Below, piece by piece: positions 59,398 to 64,000 of a stretch of DNA of 64,000 nucleotides. The DNA comes from Sclerotiophoma versabilis. Taxonomy: Eukaryota; Ascomycota; Dothideomycetes; Pleosporales; Didymellaceae. Location of the stretch: the NCBI GenBank assembly GCA_012274445.1, contig JAAROD010000076.1, positions 806,001-870,000 of the forward strand. Reading direction: 5' to 3'. Position numbers and translations under genes: made by a program. The notes under the pieces were generated by a model. It ran no database searches, was not told where the DNA came from, and saw only the letters and a program-made list of their open reading frames with translations. Position 1 is the first letter of the stretch. The number at the start of each line of letters is the position of its first letter.

Positions 59398-60912
59398 AGA
59401 AGAGAAGGATGTATTTTGTAGCTTTTTGACGGCGTTCGCGATGACTGGCGTTTCGCTTTGGGATTGCATGCATGGGCAGGAGATTTCTGGTGGTCAGACA
59501 AAATGTGCATAGTGTATACCAATCATTGTAATTCAGTTCACAAGTTTGAGAACGATGTGTCCCTCGTGCTTTGCTTACGTGACATTCGCCCCTCTTTATG
59601 TGCACATTTTCGCACTTCTTACCTCTTGTCGAATTCATGTTATTCCATCCTTCTGTATTGTGTGACTTCAGTAATCATGCGCCAACTCCATGAATATTAA
59701 GATGGCAAGGAGGATATACGATCGTCGGGCTTCCTTATTACGTGCCATGCAGTATGAGGGGCAAGTGATGTACGTCGACATTCTGGTATTATACATTATG
59801 CTTGAACCACACAAAAAATCCCCATCTCACACAGCATCATTCAAATTATTCTTAGTCACTCCATATGATTCAAAGAGACACTCAGGACCATCTTAAAATA
59901 ATCTGGACCTGGAAAGTCGCGCTGTGGTGTCATGATGTATGTCTAGATCAGACCGCGTGGTGAGGACAGGCGCGCTAGTGCGCGAACTACTTCTTTCGGA
60001 CTTCACATTGTCTCTCCTCGCAACGTTGCGAATTCTATCGATTCAGGGCGTGGATTATGCGACGCCTAGGTCTCATATAATCGAAACAGTGAAGCTGCTG
60101 TAAAATCACTATCGCTACTCCACCGTCCTTTCAAAAGGCAGTCTTGTTGTGAGGACTGATAGTGGCCTCATCAACTGCACTCATTTACCAGTGGAGCAAG
60201 GTAAGGCACAGGGCGTACTATGACCAGCTCACTCCATCATTCTCTCACAATATGTGGGCCTCAGTCGATCACCACAATCACGCAGAGCTTGACTGACAAC
60301 CGCTGGCTTCCAGTTTGGACATTTTCTAGAGTGCTCGAGATATGGAGCCATGCCACGTCGCTGCCTGTGCAGAAACCAGCTCTTCACACCAAAGAATGAG
60401 GCTTTCCTAACGTTAAAGTATATTCTACGTAGCCATCAACGCTTCTCCAGCATTCCTTGGTAGTCAGGCGATGTACACCAAGATCGCTTCAAAAGCTGCA
60501 TGCACTTTGCAAAGTTCATTCTCTCCCTCAACGAGGATTTCTTCAAGATGAATAACGAGAGATCCTAGCACAAAGTTCGAAACCGCGAGATGATGCTGCG
60601 TGTAATTGACAATGTGGCCATTCCATGTTCCGTTAAACCCTACTGCTAGATGATGACAACCTTTCTAGAAATTGATCTCCCAACGCATTTGGCCGTACCA
60701 AAAAAGCATCAATCGAGGTAACATAAGCAGGCGGCAACGCTCTCTAAAGCGGAGGATGCCCCACTATGCAGTTTCTTTCTTAGCCAACAGAATTTGCAGC
60801 GCTACGCCGTGTGTAAGGTCAAGGAGGTATGACCCGACGCGATGACTTCTGCATCCCCTGAAGCTTCTGAATATATTGATTATACTCTGCTGAGCTTCCA
60901 TCAACAACATCA
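59398..60912. other. Long intergenic region, nothing recognised
   Basis: About 1.5 kb between PRP8 and the tRNA gene. Open frames are short and scattered on both strands. No repeat or second RNA gene is apparent by eye. Confidence 0.45.
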
Positions 60913-60994
60913 GGACAGATGGCCGAGCGGTCTAAGGCGCTAGCTTCAGGTGCTAGTAGAGAAATCTGCGTGGGTTCGAATCCCACTCTGTTCA
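60913..60994 (+). tRNA. tRNA-Leu (anticodon CAG), intronless
   Basis: This 82-nt sequence folds as a class II tRNA. The acceptor strand GGACAGA pairs with TCTGTTC (one G-T pair), followed by discriminator A. The D arm contains TGGCCGAGCGG (box A). The anticodon stem CTAGC/GCTAG encloses the loop TTCAGGT with anticodon CAG. A long variable arm precedes the T arm GTGGG-TTCGAAT-CCCAC (box B). The long variable arm and the CAG anticodon indicate leucine, reading CUG. No intron is present in the anticodon loop. Confidence 0.95.
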
Positions 60995-61000
60995 CCATTC

Positions 61001-61005
61001 TTTTT
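61001..61005 (+). terminator. RNA polymerase III terminator of tRNA-Leu
   Basis: A run of five T lies six bases after the tRNA discriminator base, the usual polymerase III stop signal. Confidence 0.75.
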
Positions 61006-61587
61006 GCGCTTTTCACAAGCCCGATAGCTGTTGTGGTCTTCGAGAAACCGGTGGTTGTGTGATTTTTTGGACGTCAAGTTGAGCACGTGCGGGCACCATC
61101 CGAGATGTGGGGCAGCACTCGACAACCGAGATTGGGTGCCGGCCTGTGCGCAAACCATCCCATCCATCGCGTATGGAGCGAGCAGCAATCGCGCTCACAT
61201 GAAAGACAGCGCCTTCTTTTCTGCGAGTGTAAACAGACGTCAGATATGCATACCCCTCACAACAACATGCAGTCACTTACGACATGGAAACATGGGAGCA
61301 CGGAAGTTGCGCACCTCGATGTGGGAAGGTGAACTTGGCTCCGTCTTGGGAAAGACGCCTCATGCACTCGCGGCTGATCTGCCCTCAAATCATGCTCGAG
61401 TCCCGCCGTCCCCAGAGATGTTCACTGCTCTTCTCTATTCATTCCATGCCCTGAGCTTAGCACATTGATACCTGCTGCTCTTGCAGGAGCGGCGTCCTAT
61501 CGCTAGCACTGCAATCCACTGCCACGGTTACCACCATAACAAAGTCGTTGTATGTAATGCGCGCAGCGTGTCACAGAGATTAGGACC
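61006..61587. other. Intergenic, GH76 gene promoter
   Basis: About 580 bp without a credible gene; the 145-codon plus-strand frame at 61031-61468 has no family signature. Confidence 0.45.
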
Positions 61588-63590
61588 ATGACGTTTCGAA
61601 AGATATCGTTGAGACGGTTATGCGCTGTTGTAAGCGTGTTTTTGGGATTCTTCATCATCACTGCAATTGCAGCACATACGAAAGACCATAATCTGCCAGG
61701 TAGACTCGCACTTGATTCATTGTATCTTGCAACGCTGATCTTGAGACAGATGCGCATACACCGGTCTACGAAACTAGTAACCGCGACATACCTCAGGCCC
61801 ACCTTCAAACTCCCGATGACACGACCACCGTCTCAACCCTCAGACGGCCCTTGTATTCACCGTTCACGACCAACATACTCCAAGACCTACACAATGGCCT
61901 CGAGACGATGCAGGGCTCGTATTTCTCAATATGGTTGGGAAAGTACACCACTGCAATCGACTGGACCGCTGCTGTCATGGCGACGCATGTCTCAGCAACC
62001 CTAGCCTCGCTCTCGCGCTCGGTCACATACTCGATGCCTGGCACCTTCGATAAATCCAAAAACCTCGACGTCGAAGCGCAAATGGTTGAGAACGAGATCA
62101 ACAAGTACTTTGGTCAGGTCTCGACGTATTACTTCGGCGAAGATCACTTTGCGATAAGAATGCAAGCGTACGATGACATACTCTGGGTTGTGCTGGGCTG
62201 GCTCGAAAGCATACAATTCATTGAGGGTCATTCTGCAGGACACTATACTCCTGGCTCGCAAGGAGACTCGATGATTCCTGAGTGGCATGGCCGTCAGTTC
62301 GTCCCTGCATTTGCCCACCGAGCGCGAGTCTTCTATGAACTCGCCGAGAAGGGCTGGGACTGGCGCCTCTGTGGTGGAGGTATGACGTGGAATCCACGTC
62401 TGCTGCCGTACAAGAATGCCATCACGAACCAACTCTTCATATCGGCAAGCATTGGCATGTACTTGCACTTCCCTGGTGATACAAATTGCTCGCCATTCCT
62501 CTCACAGTACGACAAGATCAAAGACAAAAACGGCAGGAAGCCGAATGATAAGCTCCTTCGCCCGCAAGAGCACGGTGAACAGTGTGACGAGAGTATCGAG
62601 GGTGACAGTTCATATAATCCTATCTACCTCGCTAATGCGATTAACGGCTACGACTGGTTGAAGAACAGCGGCATGACAAACAAGCAAGGCCTCTACGTTG
62701 ATGGCTTCCACATTGCTGGCTATCGCACAAACCATAGCAAAACTGAGTGCGACGAACGCAACGAAATGGTATACACCTACAATCAAGGAGTTTTGCTCTC
62801 GGGTCTCAGAGGTCTCTGGGAATCAACCGGTAAGCAGACCTACCTCGAAGATGGTCACGAGCTTGTACGCAATGTCATCCACGCCACTGGTTGGACTGAC
62901 GGGCACGCCTTTGCTCATGTCTCTACTCAACCCGAGAAGCCACACGAGATACCGGAAGCGCAGCAAGACGTTCTTACCAGCTGGTCCGGTCTCGGAGCGT
63001 ATGGCATTCTGGCTGAAGCGTGCGATCCATCTGGTACATGCAATCAGGATGGGCAAACCTTCAAAGGCATCTTTTTCCATCATCTCACAACCTTTTGCGC
63101 TCCATTACCATCTGTACCTGTTCGCCCGGGCAGGACATATGCGGCAAGCCGTGAAACGCGCGCTTTGCATACTAGAAGCTGCAAAGAGTACTCGAAGTGG
63201 ATTATACACAATGCAAGAGCCGCATTACGGACGAGAAATGAGCAAGGCCACTTCGGTAGTTGGTGGGGCGCAGACGTACATGGCGATGAACAACTTAAGG
63301 TGAAACGAGAGGCAAATGCGATGGACTATAGGAATAAACCGCACGAGTACATGGCGCAGTTCCAGGAAATAGTCGCAACACTGGAAAACGAAGAGGACGA
63401 CGAAGAGCGATTGGCAGGCCACGATATGACTGGCGAGCACGACAGGGATATAGATCCGCGCAGCTCCCACGACTTGAACGATCGTGGACGTGGCCGAACG
63501 GTCGAGACGCAAGGTAGTGGCGTCGCTGTGCTGAGAGCGATGATGGAATTTTCAAAGCTGGCTGAAAGCGATGATAATTTTGTTCCGTGA
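61588..63590 (+). CDS. GH76-family alpha-1,6-mannanase-like protein
   Basis: This protein has the glycoside hydrolase family 76 (alpha-1,6-mannanase; Dfg5/Dcw1 superfamily) fold. Exons are 61588..61699 and 61750..63590 (650 aa); the 50 bp intron has a GTAGAC donor and a GAGACAG acceptor. Exon 1 encodes a basic then hydrophobic start (about residues 11-29), a signal peptide or type II anchor. Catalytic-type twin aspartates lie in YDDILWVVLGWLES. Later blocks are CGGGMTWNP, YNQGVLLSGLRGLW and GIFFHHLTTFC. The C-terminal 110 residues are charged and acidic (ENEEDDEERL, EHDRDIDPRS) and fall outside the (alpha/alpha)6 barrel. There is no evident GPI signal, unlike Dfg5/Dcw1, so a secreted or anchored wall enzyme is the likelier role. 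Confidence 0.88.
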
Positions 63591-63679
63591 GTTTTGATGT
63601 GCCATTCAGGCCATATTTACGTACTACCGAGACGCATTGCAATACTCATGACAGCACTTCGCGACTAAATATAACGATC

Positions 63680-64000
63680 TCACAGTGTTGACGAGATAAA
63701 GGTACGCATGGTCGTTCCGTTCTGAAGCAGCGAGCCAATCGTCGAAATACTTGAGGGGAGGTCTCAATAATGAGAGGGGTAAACTCACGCTGAAGAGCGT
63801 CTCGATGAGATCCGTTTGGGATATGCTCGTGCTTGTCACATGGATGGCCGTTTTGGGGGGCTAGTTCCGATTTTGTTCATTCACAACCTCGGAATCAGAA
63901 ATTAACCGTAGTTGCAGTGACCTACTATTCTCCCACATCGTGAACTTTCTTCCTTACAGGAACCCTATGCAGTATGCAGATCCGACTTCGTGTGTTGAAG
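63680..64000 (-). CDS. Candidate 3' end of an unknown spliced gene running off the right edge
   Basis: I do not recognise the product. Three phase-0 exons can be linked: 64000..63958 (truncated by the window), 63860..63789 and 63721..63680. The donors are GTAAGG and GTGAGT, the acceptors AACTAG and CTTCAG, and the introns 97 and 67 bp. The deduced C-terminus reads TDLIETLFS/NGTTMRTFISSTL then stop. Support comes only from splice signals and frame continuity; chance remains possible because the exons are short. Confidence 0.35.

Overview
The window is nuclear DNA of a filamentous ascomycete (Pezizomycotina; a dothideomycete is my guess, from gene content only). The evidence is eukaryotic gene structure throughout: short introns, mostly 45-100 bp, with GTRNGY donors and CTAAC/CTGAC-like branch points. 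Fungal-only families are present (HET domain, Zn2Cys6 regulators, SPA2, GH76), together with spliced housekeeping genes (PRP8, RPN11, RPD3, eL34) and one tRNA-Leu. Genes lie on both strands as single transcription units with no operon logic.

Layout. 0.9-8.8 kb: RTC1/SEA2 and an Hmt1-type ABC transporter, head to head. 10.9-19.9 kb: a LaeA-like methyltransferase, proteasome deubiquitinase RPN11, histone deacetylase RPD3, a short metacaspase, an ExoIII-family nuclease and a GFA-domain protein whose intron carries a very long AAAT microsatellite. 20-29 kb: an apparent gene remnant, a DJ-1/Hsp31-like protein, a HET-domain protein, a serine beta-lactamase-fold hydrolase and a GH43-like protein. 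30-37.8 kb: SPA2, the ING protein YNG2, and a divergent Hos2-like deacetylase. 39-49.8 kb: two Zn2Cys6 regulators flanking a D-2-hydroxyacid dehydrogenase, an SDR and an unknown membrane protein. 51-64 kb: eL34 and PRP8 (divergent), tRNA-Leu(CAG), a GH76 protein, and the 3' end of a gene that leaves the right edge.

Functional themes. Three chromatin acetylation factors (RPD3, YNG2, Hos2-like) lie within about 24 kb. Two MPN-fold proteins are present: the JAMM metalloprotease Rpn11 and Prp8, which carries an inactive MPN domain. No PKS or NRPS backbone gene, transposase or CRISPR array is visible, and I see no convincing novel multi-gene system. The unusual signals are mainly tandem repeats in promoters and an intron, a deacetylase with changed conserved residues, a metacaspase lacking its prodomain, and a possible decayed gene at 20.6-20.9 kb. 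Intron-exon models were built by hand from splice signals and frame continuity; no transcripts or homology searches were available.
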